Positions 15,007-23,153 are shown, numbered from the stretch's first letter. The stretch is 23,771 nucleotides of DNA from Alphaproteobacteria bacterium UBA6178 (GCA_002422205.1 DITS01000034.1:93445-117215), one strand, 5' to 3'. Notes: a model not told the origin generated them from the letters alone. Made by a program: numbers and translations.

Positions 15007-16065
15007 CTATGCATCCACCCCAACCACATCTGCCAGCCGCGCCACGCCATCGCGCTCCATCAGCGCGAGCAATCCGGCATTAATACCATTCACCAAGCCA
15101 AAGCCCTGATAAACAAAGGCGGTATAAAGCTGCACTGCACTCGCACCAGCACGGATTTTAGCATAAGCATCCTCGGCAGAGGATATACCCCCCACCCCTA
15201 TCAAAGGCACCTTGCCTTGCGTCAGCCGGCGCATATCACGCAGCACCTGCGTGGACAGCGCCATCAGCGGCTTGCCGCTTAATCCACCCTGCTGCAAATG
15301 CTCGGGTACAGGCTGCATCTGCGGGCGCGAAATAGTCGTATTGCCCACAATCAATGCATCGAGCTGATGCTCCAGCGCCAGCTGCGCAATATCCTCGCGC
15401 TGACCTGTATCTAAATCAGGGGCAATCTTGATGAAAATTGGCTTGCGCGCGTGCCCTTGCGCCATTTGCTCATCACGCGCTTGATGCACCCCACGCACCA
15501 ACGCGCCAAGCGATTCCTTCGCCTGCAAATCGCGCAAACCCGCCGTGTTGGGCGACGAAATATTCACCGTCACATAATCCGCATGCGCATACACCGCATG
15601 CATCAGCGTGATATAATCCGCAATCGCATCGGCGCTGTCTTTGTTTTTGCCGATATTCGCGCCCACAATGCCGTTGGCTTTGCGTGCCTTCAGCCGCGCC
15701 ACATAAGGCGCCATCCCGTCATTATTAAAACCCAGCCGATTAATCACCGCCTCTTGCTCGGTAACGCGAAACACGCGCGGCTTCGGGTTTCCGCTTTGCG
15801 GCTTCGGCGTCACCGTGCCGCATTCCACAAAGCCAAACCCATATTTAAAAATGTGACCAAGCGTGTGCGCGTTTTTATCAAACCCCGCTGCCAGCCCCAC
15901 CGGATTGGGCAGATGCAAGCCCGCAACCTGCATATTCAACCGCGCATCCACAATCGGTTTGCAAGCAGGTATAAGTCCTGATGCAACCGCTCTGACGCCC
16001 CATTCATGCGCCTTTTCCGGCTCAAGCTGATGAATGACGGGGCGAAGCAGCGCAAACACACTCAT
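15007..16065 (-). CDS. pyrD: dihydroorotate dehydrogenase (quinone), class 2
   Basis: PyrD oxidises dihydroorotate to orotate in pyrimidine synthesis and passes electrons to membrane quinone through FMN. The 352-residue form begins MSVFALLRPVIHQLEPEKAH, the amphipathic membrane-association helices typical of class 2. It continues with NPVGLAAGFDKNA, VINRLGFNNDG, the catalytic serine loop NISSPNTAGLR (Ser170/171; class 1 enzymes have Cys), KIAPDL, VGNTTISRP and the FMN phosphate-binding GVGGISSAEDAYAKI and GASAVQLYTA. The start shares one base with the mnmA stop (TGATG on the minus strand), and GGAG lies about 11 bases upstream, so translation is probably coupled to mnmA. An upstream in-frame start 10 codons earlier lies within mnmA and lacks family support. 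Confidence 0.96.
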   Translation of the reverse strand: MSVFALLRPVIHQLEPEKAHEWGVRAVASGLIPACKPIVDARLNMQVAGLHLPNPVGLAAGFDKNAHTLGHIFKYGFGFVECGTVTPKPQSGNPKPRVFRVTEQEAVINRLGFNNDGMAPYVARLKARKANGIVGANIGKNKDSADAIADYITLMHAVYAHADYVTVNISSPNTAGLRDLQAKESLGALVRGVHQARDEQMAQGHARKPIFIKIAPDLDTGQREDIAQLALEHQLDALIVGNTTISRPQMQPVPEHLQQGGLSGKPLMALSTQVLRDMRRLTQGKVPLIGVGGISSAEDAYAKIRAGASAVQLYTAFVYQGFGLVNGINAGLLALMERDGVARLADVVGVDA

Positions 16066-17198
16066 CAGCCATGCCGCTCCAAATGCGTGTTGCAAATCCA
16101 GCCGCCGCCCAGCACGCGCTCGCCATCATACAGCACGCACGCCTGACCCGGCGCAATCCCCGCATGGGCACTCAGCAATTCAATCCGCGCCATGCCCCCT
16201 TCGGCGCGATACGCAATGGCAGGCAAGGGCTGCTGCAACGAGCGCATCTTCACCCGAATCTCATCTTTGCTTTCCGGCATCGCATCGCCATCCAGCCAGT
16301 TCACATCCCGAATGAAAAATTCGCTATGCGACAGCGCCTCTTTCGGCCCCACAATCACCCGCTTTTTATCGGCATCCAGCTTCACCACATACAGCGGCTG
16401 CGCATGGGCAATGCCCAGCCCGCGCCGCTGCCCCACGGTGTAATGGATAATCCCCTCATGTCGTCCCATCACCGTGCCATCAATATGCACAATATCGCCC
16501 GCCTCCGCCGCATCGGGGCGCAGGCCTTCAATCACCTTGCTGTAATCGCCATTGGGTACAAAGCAAATATCCTGACTGTCGGGCTTATCCGCCACCGCCA
16601 GCCCGTATTTTTCCGCCAGTGCGCGTGTTTGCTCCTTGCGCAAATTGCCCAGCGGAAAACGCAGAAAATCAAGCTGCTCCTGCGTCGTCGCAAACAAAAA
16701 ATAGCTCTGGTCTTTATCCGGATCAGCCCCGCGCAGCAATTGTGCACGCCCGTCCGCCATCACCCGCTGCACATAATGCCCCGTCGCCAGCACATCCGCA
16801 CCAAGGTCTTGCGCGGTTTTGAGTAAATCCTTGAACTTCACCGACTGGTTGCATTTCACACATGGAATCGGCGTCTCGCCCGACAGATACGTCTCAACGA
16901 AATCATCAATCACCGATTCTTTGAATTTGCTTTCATAATTGAGCACATAATGCGCAATGCCAAGCTTGTCTGCCACCCGACGCGCATCATGAATATCCTG
17001 CCCGGCGCAACACGCGCCTTTTTTCCCCACCGCAATGCCATGGTCATAAAGCTGCAGCGTAATCCCGATCACCTCATAGCCTTCATCATGCAACAGCGCC
17101 GCCACGGCAGAGCTATCCACCCCGCCCGACATAGCAACCACCACCCGACAATCCGCCGGTGCCTTGGCTAAGCCTAAACTGTTGAGAGCTATTGTCAT
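16065..17198 (-). CDS. mnmA: tRNA-specific 2-thiouridylase
   Basis: MnmA adds sulphur to C2 of the wobble uridine (s2U34) in tRNA-Lys, -Glu and -Gln, using ATP and a persulfide relay. Motifs are: PP-loop AMSGGVDSS (SGGVDS at 24-29), ITLQLYDHG, first catalytic Cys113 in PIPCVKCNQSVKF, TGHYV, DKDQSYFLF, second catalytic Cys212 in DSQDICFVPNGDY, and GRHEGIIHYTVGQRRGLGI. The ATG at 17198 gives 377 residues and begins MTIALNSLGL, which fits alphaproteobacterial relatives. An upstream ATG at 17267 would add 23 residues, but it lies in a GTCATTCC repeat unit and upstream of a good promoter (17208-17236), so I prefer the shorter form. pyrD follows with a one-base overlap. Confidence 0.95.
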   Translation of the reverse strand: MTIALNSLGLAKAPADCRVVVAMSGGVDSSAVAALLHDEGYEVIGITLQLYDHGIAVGKKGACCAGQDIHDARRVADKLGIAHYVLNYESKFKESVIDDFVETYLSGETPIPCVKCNQSVKFKDLLKTAQDLGADVLATGHYVQRVMADGRAQLLRGADPDKDQSYFLFATTQEQLDFLRFPLGNLRKEQTRALAEKYGLAVADKPDSQDICFVPNGDYSKVIEGLRPDAAEAGDIVHIDGTVMGRHEGIIHYTVGQRRGLGIAHAQPLYVVKLDADKKRVIVGPKEALSHSEFFIRDVNWLDGDAMPESKDEIRVKMRSLQQPLPAIAYRAEGGMARIELLSAHAGIAPGQACVLYDGERVLGGGWICNTHLERHG

Positions 17199-17207
17199 AT
17201 CACGCAG

Positions 17208-17236
17208 GCTATACCGACTTTTCAGGCGATTGGCAA
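17208..17236 (-). promoter_or_regulatory. candidate mnmA promoter, near-leaderless
   Basis: On the minus strand: TTGCCA (17231-17236), a 17-base spacer and TATAGC (17208-17213). The predicted start point is about 17201-17202, only a few bases before the ATG at 17198. No ribosome site is present, so the mRNA would be leaderless or nearly so. Confidence 0.45.
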
Positions 17237-17261
17237 GGTTTGAAGCCCAAGCCTCTTTATC

Positions 17262-17390
17262 TGTCATTCCTGCCTATTTCTTTGTCATTCCCGCATGTCT
17301 CTTTGTCATTCCCGCAAAAGCGGGAATCCAGAGCGGCTAGGTAAGACTCAGAAGGAAGGCTAGATTCCCGCTTCCGCGGGAATGACAAAG
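17262..17390. repeat. palindromic repeat with two extra tandem end-units
   Basis: The core (17301-17390) has 15-bp perfect terminal inverted repeats, CTTTGTCATTCCCGC at 17301-17315 and its complement at 17376-17390. It holds two 8-bp hairpins, ATTCCCGC-AAAA-GCGGGAAT and ATTCCCGC-TTCC-GCGGGAAT. Two further direct copies of TGTCATTCCYGC lie at 17262-17273 and 17283-17294. With the core's own copy at 17304 they are spaced exactly 21 bases apart. Confidence 0.82.
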
Positions 17391-17419
17391 ATAAAATGAA
17401 GCACAAGCATTGCACTTTC

Positions 17420-17491
17420 TGTCACCCCGTCGCATGAGGGGGTCTGGTCTTTATAAGCAATACCGGATGCCGTCATAAAGACGGCATGACA
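17420..17491. repeat. 72-bp double-hairpin repeat after the PAS gene
   Basis: Ends TGTCA and TGACA. One arm holds CCCC(GTCGCATGA)GGGG, and the other the stem GCCGTC-ATAAA-GACGGC. It is the inverted-orientation relative of 14877-14949. It lies 4 bases beyond the PAS gene's stop codon. Confidence 0.78.
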
Positions 17492-17495
17492 CCAA

Positions 17496-17945
17496 TCAGA
17501 ACACCTTGTAATTCGTCGTCCCAATCAAAAAGTCAACATCCACCCCATTCGACGACAGCGGCAAAATAATACTACGATACCGCACTTCATGTCCGTCATT
17601 GAAAAACTCCGACGATTCCGAATGCGGGGTTTTTTCGTTCAGCACCTTATCGTAAAACCCGATAGTATTATTAATCGTCACATCATTCAGCGCGTCCGAC
17701 AAATACTGCCCCGTATAGTCTTGACCAAACACACTGGCAAGCTCCGGCCCAAAATATGAAAACCGGTGCTCTTCCTCATTATCACCAATTTCAATGGTGA
17801 AGGTATGATGGTACATCTCGGCAATCTCATTAATATTCACATCGCCCAATGAGGGGAGCGGTTTGCCCGCGCGAATCCTGTTCCAATAGGACAGGAGCCG
17901 GAATGTCATCCGCTGTTCGCTACCGCTAGGTGTGGGTAAAGTCAT
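17496..17945 (-). CDS. PAS domain protein, PAS_5 type
   Basis: A single small PAS-fold protein of 149 residues with no output domain. It resembles the PAS_5 (formerly DUF1457) group common in alphaproteobacteria: the start LLSYWNRIRAGKPLPSLGDVN, the middle RFSYFGPELASVFGQDYTGQYLSD, and the C-terminal strands VRYRSIILPLSSNGVDVDFLIGTTNY. A sensory or protein-interaction role is likely, but ligand and partner are unknown. ATG 17945 has AGGAG 4 bases upstream; a longer reading would need a TTG start 14 codons earlier, without a ribosome site. It lies 72 bases downstream of prfB on the same strand and could be read through from it. Its stop is followed by a palindromic repeat. Confidence 0.85.
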   Translation of the reverse strand: MTLPTPSGSEQRMTFRLLSYWNRIRAGKPLPSLGDVNINEIAEMYHHTFTIEIGDNEEEHRFSYFGPELASVFGQDYTGQYLSDALNDVTINNTIGFYDKVLNEKTPHSESSEFFNDGHEVRYRSIILPLSSNGVDVDFLIGTTNYKVF

Positions 17946-18017
17946 AGCACTCCTGATTATCTTATTCTTTAGTTTAATTTGCCCCAACTACCCGCAACAT
18001 GCAATGAGTAATCACCC

Positions 18018-19131
18018 CTACGCTTCGGTTTTACCCTTCACGCGCTGCGCCAGCGCCGCTGCCATAAACGGGTCCAGATCCCCATTCAAAACACCTTGTG
18101 TATCTGCTGTTTCCACGCCTGTGCGCAAATCCTTCACCATCTGATACGGATGCAAAACATAGGATCGAATCTGATGCCCCCACGCATTATCCGTTTTACT
18201 CGCCTGTTCCGCCTGCGCTGCCACCTCGCGCAGTTGCAGCTCCCGCTCATAAAGCCGCGCGCGCAACATCTTCCATGCTTCCGCACGATTTGCATGCTGC
18301 GAGCGTGAATTCTGGCATTGCACCACAATATTGGTCGGTATATGCGTCAGACGGATCGCGCTATCGGTCTTGTTCACATGCTGCCCACCCGCACCCGATG
18401 CCCGATAAGTATCCGTACGCACGTCTTTTTCTTCAATCTCGATGGTAATCGTGTCATCCACCTCCGGATACACCCACACACTCGCAAAGCTGGTATGGCG
18501 CCGCGCATTCGAGTCAAAAGGCGAAATCCGCACCAACCGATGCACACCCGATTCGGTCTTGGCCCAGCCATACGCATTATGCCCTTCCACCCGAATCGTC
18601 GCCGATTTGATGCCCGCCTCTTCGCCCGATTGCTCATGAATAATCTCGGTTTTAAAGCCCGCTTTATTGGCCCAGCGCACATACATACGATATAAAATAT
18701 CTGCCCAGTCATGGCTTTCGGTACCACCCGCGCCGGGGTGAATCTCGATAAAGCAATTATTCGCATCCGCCTCGCCTGATAGCAAACTCTCAAGTTCCAT
18801 CCGCGCCAGCTTTTTGGCAATGGCGTCCAGCGCCTTTTCCGACTCGGCAACGGTATCCGCATCGCCTTCTTCCTCGGCCAGCTCAATCAGCTCCAGCGAA
18901 TCACGAAATTCCTGCTCCAACGCATTGCACCCGCCAATCATGCTGTCAAGCTGGTTGCGTTCCTTCAGCACTGCCTGTGCAGCCGTCTGATTATTCCATA
19001 AATGGGGGTCTTCGGCCTGTGCATTCAGCTCGGCAAGGCGACGCAGCGCATTATCCCAGTCAAAGATACCTCCTCAGCAAAGTCAGGCTTTGCTCTATCG
19101 AGGCTTTTAAAGTAATGGTTTCCGCTTTCAT
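18018..19131 (-). CDS. prfB: peptide chain release factor 2, with programmed +1 frameshift
   Basis: RF2 recognises UGA and UAA stops and triggers peptide release. The gene is read as complement(join(18018..19061,19063..19131)). Codons 1-23 (starting MKAETITLKASIEQSL and ending LRRYL) are followed by an in-frame TGA at 19060-19062. Skipping T19062 continues with DWDNALRRLAELN, giving 370 residues, the usual RF2 length. The stop-recognition tripeptide SPF is at 203-205, and the catalytic GGQ of SGAGGQHVNKT is at 248-250. Without the shift only 23 residues are made. The region from base 18971 down also reads open from a GTG, but that is internal. The ATG lies 32 bases after the mrcA stop, with no clear ribosome site, so expression may depend on the upstream genes. 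Confidence 0.96.
19059..19074 (-). promoter_or_regulatory. prfB +1 recoding site
   Basis: Read on the minus strand: AGGAGG (internal Shine-Dalgarno-like, 19069-19074), TAT, CTT (slippery Leu codon, 19063-19065), TGA (19060-19062), then C. This is the known prfB autoregulation signal: scarce RF2 makes the ribosome pause at UGA and slip +1 to read GAC. Here the internal anti-SD match is a full AGGAGG. Confidence 0.96.
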
Positions 19132-19163
19132 GGCGCCGGTTATGACGCGACAAACATCACTTG

Positions 19164-21878
19164 TCAATACAACCCGCCGGTTCCGGTATTGGCACTACCC
19201 GGGTTATTGTCGCGGCTGCGTGGCCGCGCTTCAAACGGATTGGTTGCATTCACGCCATAGCCTTGTGCAGGCACAGCCGGATTCTCAGCCGGATAAGCGC
19301 GGTTCGGGTCATAGGCGCCCTGTGCTGGCGGCAACATGCCCCCCCGCACCGGTGCCCGATATTGCCGCTGCATTTCAAACTCGCGCTGACGCCCTTGCTC
19401 CGGCGTTACGTAATAATCCGAATTTTCCCATCCTGCATTGGGGTCAAATCCCTCCTGCACCGGCGCATATTCATCATAGGCTATAACCGGTGGCTCTTGC
19501 GATCCTGCGGGCAAATCAGGGCGATAAATATTACCACCCACTATAAATGCCTCATCAATTAACCGCCCGCTCACCATCCCGTCATAAGGCGGCTGACCGG
19601 TTGCATTATCCACCTGAATCACCTGAATCCCCGGCGGCACACGGAATGGCGTCGCCGGTTCATCTTTCAGCGCTTCTTTCATAAAATTCACAAAGGCAGG
19701 CAGCGCCACCGCACCGCCGGTTTCTTTAGCGCCGAGTGATTTAGGCTGGTCATAACCAATATACACGCCCGTCACCAAATCCGGCGAATAACCCATAAAC
19801 CAGGCATCACGGCTATCATTGGTGGTGCCGGTTTTACCGCCCACCGGCTTGCCGATCGCCAGCGCTTTCGTCCCCGTACCACGCTTCACTACCCCTTCCA
19901 GAATGGATGTCATCTGATACGCCACACGCGGATCAACCAATATCTCGCGCGGGTCATCCAGCAAAGGCGGGGTAATATTGGCGCTAGGGCGGTTGGGCGG
20001 TATCTTGCACGCTTCACAAGGCCGGTTATCGCGCTTATATAATATATCCCCGTTGCGATCATCAATCCGCTCAATCAGCGATGCCTGAATTTTCCGCCCG
20101 CCATTTGCAATCATGGCATATCCCGTAGTAAGTTTGAGTAACGTGGTTTCATGCGCGCCCAACACAATCGAATAATTACGTGGCGCATCCCCGCTATAAA
20201 TACCAAACCGCTCCGCCATAGCAATCACACGGCCAATCCCCAGCATCTGCGCCAGCCGCACGGTCAGCGTATTACGTGATTTCTCCAGCCCCGTACGCAT
20301 CGTAATCGGCCCTAAAAACCGTCCTTCATAATTCTGTGGCCGCCACATCGGCAATCCCGGCCCTTGGCTAATCTCCACCGCCTCATCCATCAGAATGGTC
20401 GCAGGCGTGAAACCATTCTCAAGTGCCGCCAAATACACAAACGGCTTAAACGCCGAGCCGGGTTGCCGTTTCGCTTGCGTTGCACGGTTAAACTCGGAGC
20501 CGCCATACTCATACCCGCCGGACATGGCCAGCACCCGCCCCGTATGCGGGTCCATCGCCACCAGCGCGCCATTAACCTCGGGTATTTGGTGCAGCCCATA
20601 TTGATTCTCCGCATCTTTCAGCGGATACACAATCACAATATCACCGATTGTCAGCACCTCCGATGGGTTTTTAATTTCCGGCCCCACACGTGTGAGCGGC
20701 AAATCCTGTCGCGCCCATTTCAATTCACTCAAGGCAATGCTGCCCTTATCACCCGAAGGCAGACCAATCGTTGCCTTATCCCCAGACAATGACAACACCA
20801 CCGCCAGCATTTGCGATTCAAATAACGGGATTTCCAGATTTTTGGTTACCTCCGGCAATATTTCTTCCCAATCAGACACGCTGCTCACATTCAGCAACGG
20901 CCCGCGATACCCATAGCGACGGTCATAATCCACCAGCGCGTCACGCAAGGCTTTATCCGCCGCATTCTGCAATAGCGAGTTCACCGTGGTTCGCACTGTC
21001 AGCCCGCCTTCATACAGCACAGCCGACCCATAATTAGCCGCTAGCGTTCGCCGCACTTCCTCGGCAAAAAAGTCAGCGCGCGCTACTTCTTCCGCATCAC
21101 GGCGCTGCAACTCAATCGGCGTCGACATGGCGCGGCGCGCCTCGGTCTCATCAATATAGCCATCCTCCTGCATCCGCTCGATCACGTAATTGCGCCGCGT
21201 CATCGCCGCCTGTGGCCGCGTTTCGGGATTATAATTATTGGGTGCCTTAGGCAACGCCGCCAGCAACGCCACCTCTTCCGTGGTCAGCTCTTCCAACGAT
21301 TTATTGAAGTAATTAAGCGCCGCCACCGCCACCCCATACGAGCCGCGCCCCAGATAAATCTCGTTCAGATACAGCTCCAGAATCTGGTTTTTGCTATACA
21401 CATTACTAATCCGATACGCCAGAATCGCTTCCTTGATCTTTCGCTCGAATGATTTTTCACTGGTCAGCAAAAAGTTTTTTACCACCTGCTGCGTAATCGT
21501 CGAGCCGCCCACCATCGACCGGCCCGTACCCATATTGTTGATATTCTCACGCACCGCGCGTGCAATACCTGTAATATCCACGCCTTTATGCTGATAAAAA
21601 TTCTTATCCTCAGCCGCAATAAATGCCTGCTGCACAAAAGGCGGAATCGCCTTCAGCGGCACGAAAATGCGGTTCTCCTTGGCATACTCAGCGAGCAGCT
21701 TGCCATCATCAGCATAGAGCCGGGTCACCACCGGCGGCGAATATTGCGCAAGCTGCGCAAAACCGGGCAAGTCCTTGCTGTAATGCTCAAACACCAGCGC
21801 CACAGCAATAAAGCCGAAAATGCCCGCCATCATCAGGCTGGCACCCACCCACGCAATAAATTTTCCAATAAATTTCAT
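19164..21878 (-). CDS. mrcA: penicillin-binding protein 1A, bifunctional transglycosylase/transpeptidase
   Basis: PBP1A polymerises lipid II into glycan strands and cross-links the peptides in the periplasm. The 904 residues have an N-terminal membrane anchor at about 8-30 and a GT51 transglycosylase domain with AAEDKNFYQHKGVD (catalytic Glu90), GGSTITQQVVKN and EIYLGRGSYGV. An OB-like insertion follows (about 320-430). The transpeptidase has SAFK (nucleophile Ser475, Lys478), SRN (534-536) and KTGT (682-685), so both activities look intact. The C-terminal tail of about 100 residues is low-complexity, rich in Pro, Gly, Asn, Gln, Tyr and Arg, and longer than in many relatives. The gene lies 48 bases after the amidase stop and 32 before prfB. 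No strong ribosome site precedes the ATG. Confidence 0.95.
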   Translation of the reverse strand: MKFIGKFIAWVGASLMMAGIFGFIAVALVFEHYSKDLPGFAQLAQYSPPVVTRLYADDGKLLAEYAKENRIFVPLKAIPPFVQQAFIAAEDKNFYQHKGVDITGIARAVRENINNMGTGRSMVGGSTITQQVVKNFLLTSEKSFERKIKEAILAYRISNVYSKNQILELYLNEIYLGRGSYGVAVAALNYFNKSLEELTTEEVALLAALPKAPNNYNPETRPQAAMTRRNYVIERMQEDGYIDETEARRAMSTPIELQRRDAEEVARADFFAEEVRRTLAANYGSAVLYEGGLTVRTTVNSLLQNAADKALRDALVDYDRRYGYRGPLLNVSSVSDWEEILPEVTKNLEIPLFESQMLAVVLSLSGDKATIGLPSGDKGSIALSELKWARQDLPLTRVGPEIKNPSEVLTIGDIVIVYPLKDAENQYGLHQIPEVNGALVAMDPHTGRVLAMSGGYEYGGSEFNRATQAKRQPGSAFKPFVYLAALENGFTPATILMDEAVEISQGPGLPMWRPQNYEGRFLGPITMRTGLEKSRNTLTVRLAQMLGIGRVIAMAERFGIYSGDAPRNYSIVLGAHETTLLKLTTGYAMIANGGRKIQASLIERIDDRNGDILYKRDNRPCEACKIPPNRPSANITPPLLDDPREILVDPRVAYQMTSILEGVVKRGTGTKALAIGKPVGGKTGTTNDSRDAWFMGYSPDLVTGVYIGYDQPKSLGAKETGGAVALPAFVNFMKEALKDEPATPFRVPPGIQVIQVDNATGQPPYDGMVSGRLIDEAFIVGGNIYRPDLPAGSQEPPVIAYDEYAPVQEGFDPNAGWENSDYYVTPEQGRQREFEMQRQYRAPVRGGMLPPAQGAYDPNRAYPAENPAVPAQGYGVNATNPFEARPRSRDNNPGSANTGTGGLY

Positions 21879-21926
21879 ACGGCCATATTCATACCACGCG
21901 CGCGCGGAAATGCGAGTGCATTTCCA

Positions 21927-23117
21927 TCATGGTTTATTAAAATATGCATCCAGCGCGCGCAGCAGGCTCTGATTGAAAACTTCACGATTTTCCCTGCTAT
22001 GAATCCGTGACTCATCCTGCGCATTACTCAAAAATCCAATCTCCAGCAATACCGACGGTGTATCCGGCGCTTTCAAAACACGAAAACCCGCAAAGCGGTG
22101 CGTGTTTTTCAGCAGCGGAACCTTCGAATGCATCTTGGCCACAATAATATCCGCCAGATCAGATGCTTTATTTTTGGTTTCCCGTTGCGCCAAATCAATT
22201 AGAATATCAGCCACTGCCGCATCCTCGATCGATAAGTCAATCCCCCCGATAATATCGGCTTTATTCTCGCGCGCTGCCAGCGCCGCCGCCTCTGCGTCCG
22301 ACGCGGTTTCCGACACGGTATAAATCGAAAAACCCTTCGCATCGCGGCGCGGGTTCGAATCCGCATGAATAGACATGAACACATCCGCCTTGTGATCCCT
22401 CGCGATTTTCACCCGATCATGCAAAAATAAATAGCGGTCATCCTCGCGCGTCATAATCACGCGGTAGCGCCCCGATGCCTGCAGCACATCGCGCAGCGCC
22501 TTGGCATATTGTAAGGTAATATCTTTTTCAAGCGTCTTTTTGCCGCCAATTGCCCCCACATCCTTACCACCATGGCCAGCATCCAGCACAATCACCGGCT
22601 TCGAAGCCTCCTGCGCTGCAGCCAGTGGTTTTTCAGTCGGCACCGCCTTAAATTCGCCCGTGGCCGGCGCCTTAGCCCCATCTTTCACGCGATAGACCAC
22701 CTGCAGCATATATCCCTGATCCGATCGCTCAGGCATTGCCACCGCCTTCATTTCCATCGCGGGCTGCGCCAGATCCATCACAATGCGCGATGTGGTCGGG
22801 CTATATTGACCAAAGCGGATACCCGCTAAGGTAGCACCCTGATAACTCGCACTTAAGCCAACCCCCTTGCCACTGGCAATGCGTTGCAGGTCAATCACCA
22901 TACGGTCAGGGTTTTGCAGTTGGAATTGTTTTTGAATCACAAAGGGCGCATTAGCATAAAATATCACCCGCTCATTCATCGGCAGGCTTTCAACATCGGT
23001 TTTATGAATGCTCACCACATTTTGCGCCCGCGCACCCATAGGTTGCGCAGACACAAGCAGCGCCAGCATCACTACAGCCATAAAATGGTAAAATCGTCCC
23101 AACCGCGCCAAAATCAT
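21927..23117 (-). CDS. N-acetylmuramoyl-L-alanine amidase (AMIN + Amidase_3)
   Basis: This zinc enzyme cleaves the bond between N-acetylmuramic acid and the stem peptide, splitting septal peptidoglycan. The 396 residues start with a signal peptide (basic MILARLGRFYHF, hydrophobic core, probable cleavage after ARA near 31). An AMIN peptidoglycan-targeting domain (about 33-145) follows, then a short linker and the Amidase_3 domain. Zinc and catalytic residues are all visible: His182 in DAGHGGKD, Glu197 in KKTLEKDI, His251 in MSIHADS and Glu359 in LLEIGFLSN. Export to the periplasm is expected. It is AmiC-like, but AmiA/B/C cannot be separated by eye. It is the first gene of the leftward amidase-mrcA-prfB cluster and divergent from rne. 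Confidence 0.94.
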   Translation of the reverse strand: MILARLGRFYHFMAVVMLALLVSAQPMGARAQNVVSIHKTDVESLPMNERVIFYANAPFVIQKQFQLQNPDRMVIDLQRIASGKGVGLSASYQGATLAGIRFGQYSPTTSRIVMDLAQPAMEMKAVAMPERSDQGYMLQVVYRVKDGAKAPATGEFKAVPTEKPLAAAQEASKPVIVLDAGHGGKDVGAIGGKKTLEKDITLQYAKALRDVLQASGRYRVIMTREDDRYLFLHDRVKIARDHKADVFMSIHADSNPRRDAKGFSIYTVSETASDAEAAALAARENKADIIGGIDLSIEDAAVADILIDLAQRETKNKASDLADIIVAKMHSKVPLLKNTHRFAGFRVLKAPDTPSVLLEIGFLSNAQDESRIHSRENREVFNQSLLRALDAYFNKP

Positions 23118-23125
23118 AGGCTTCT

Positions 23126-23153
23126 ACTATGCCGCCCCTTAATGAAATTGCAA
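23126..23153 (-). promoter_or_regulatory. weak candidate amidase promoter
   Basis: On the minus strand: TTGCAA (23148-23153), 16 bases, then CATAGT (23126-23131). Each box matches consensus at about 4/6. The start point would be within a few bases of the ATG at 23117. The -35 box lies inside the palindrome at 23146-23162. Confidence 0.28.

Noticed and set aside
17262..17315. The three 21-base-period repeats as a CRISPR array
   Set aside because: The repeat unit is only 12 bases, the spacers are 9 bases, and it merges into a palindromic intergenic element. No cas gene is present.
18018..18971. prfB as a 317-residue protein from a GTG start
   Set aside because: It lacks the first 53 residues of RF2. 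The upstream frame with AGGAGG-TAT-CTT-TGA restores them through the known programmed frameshift.
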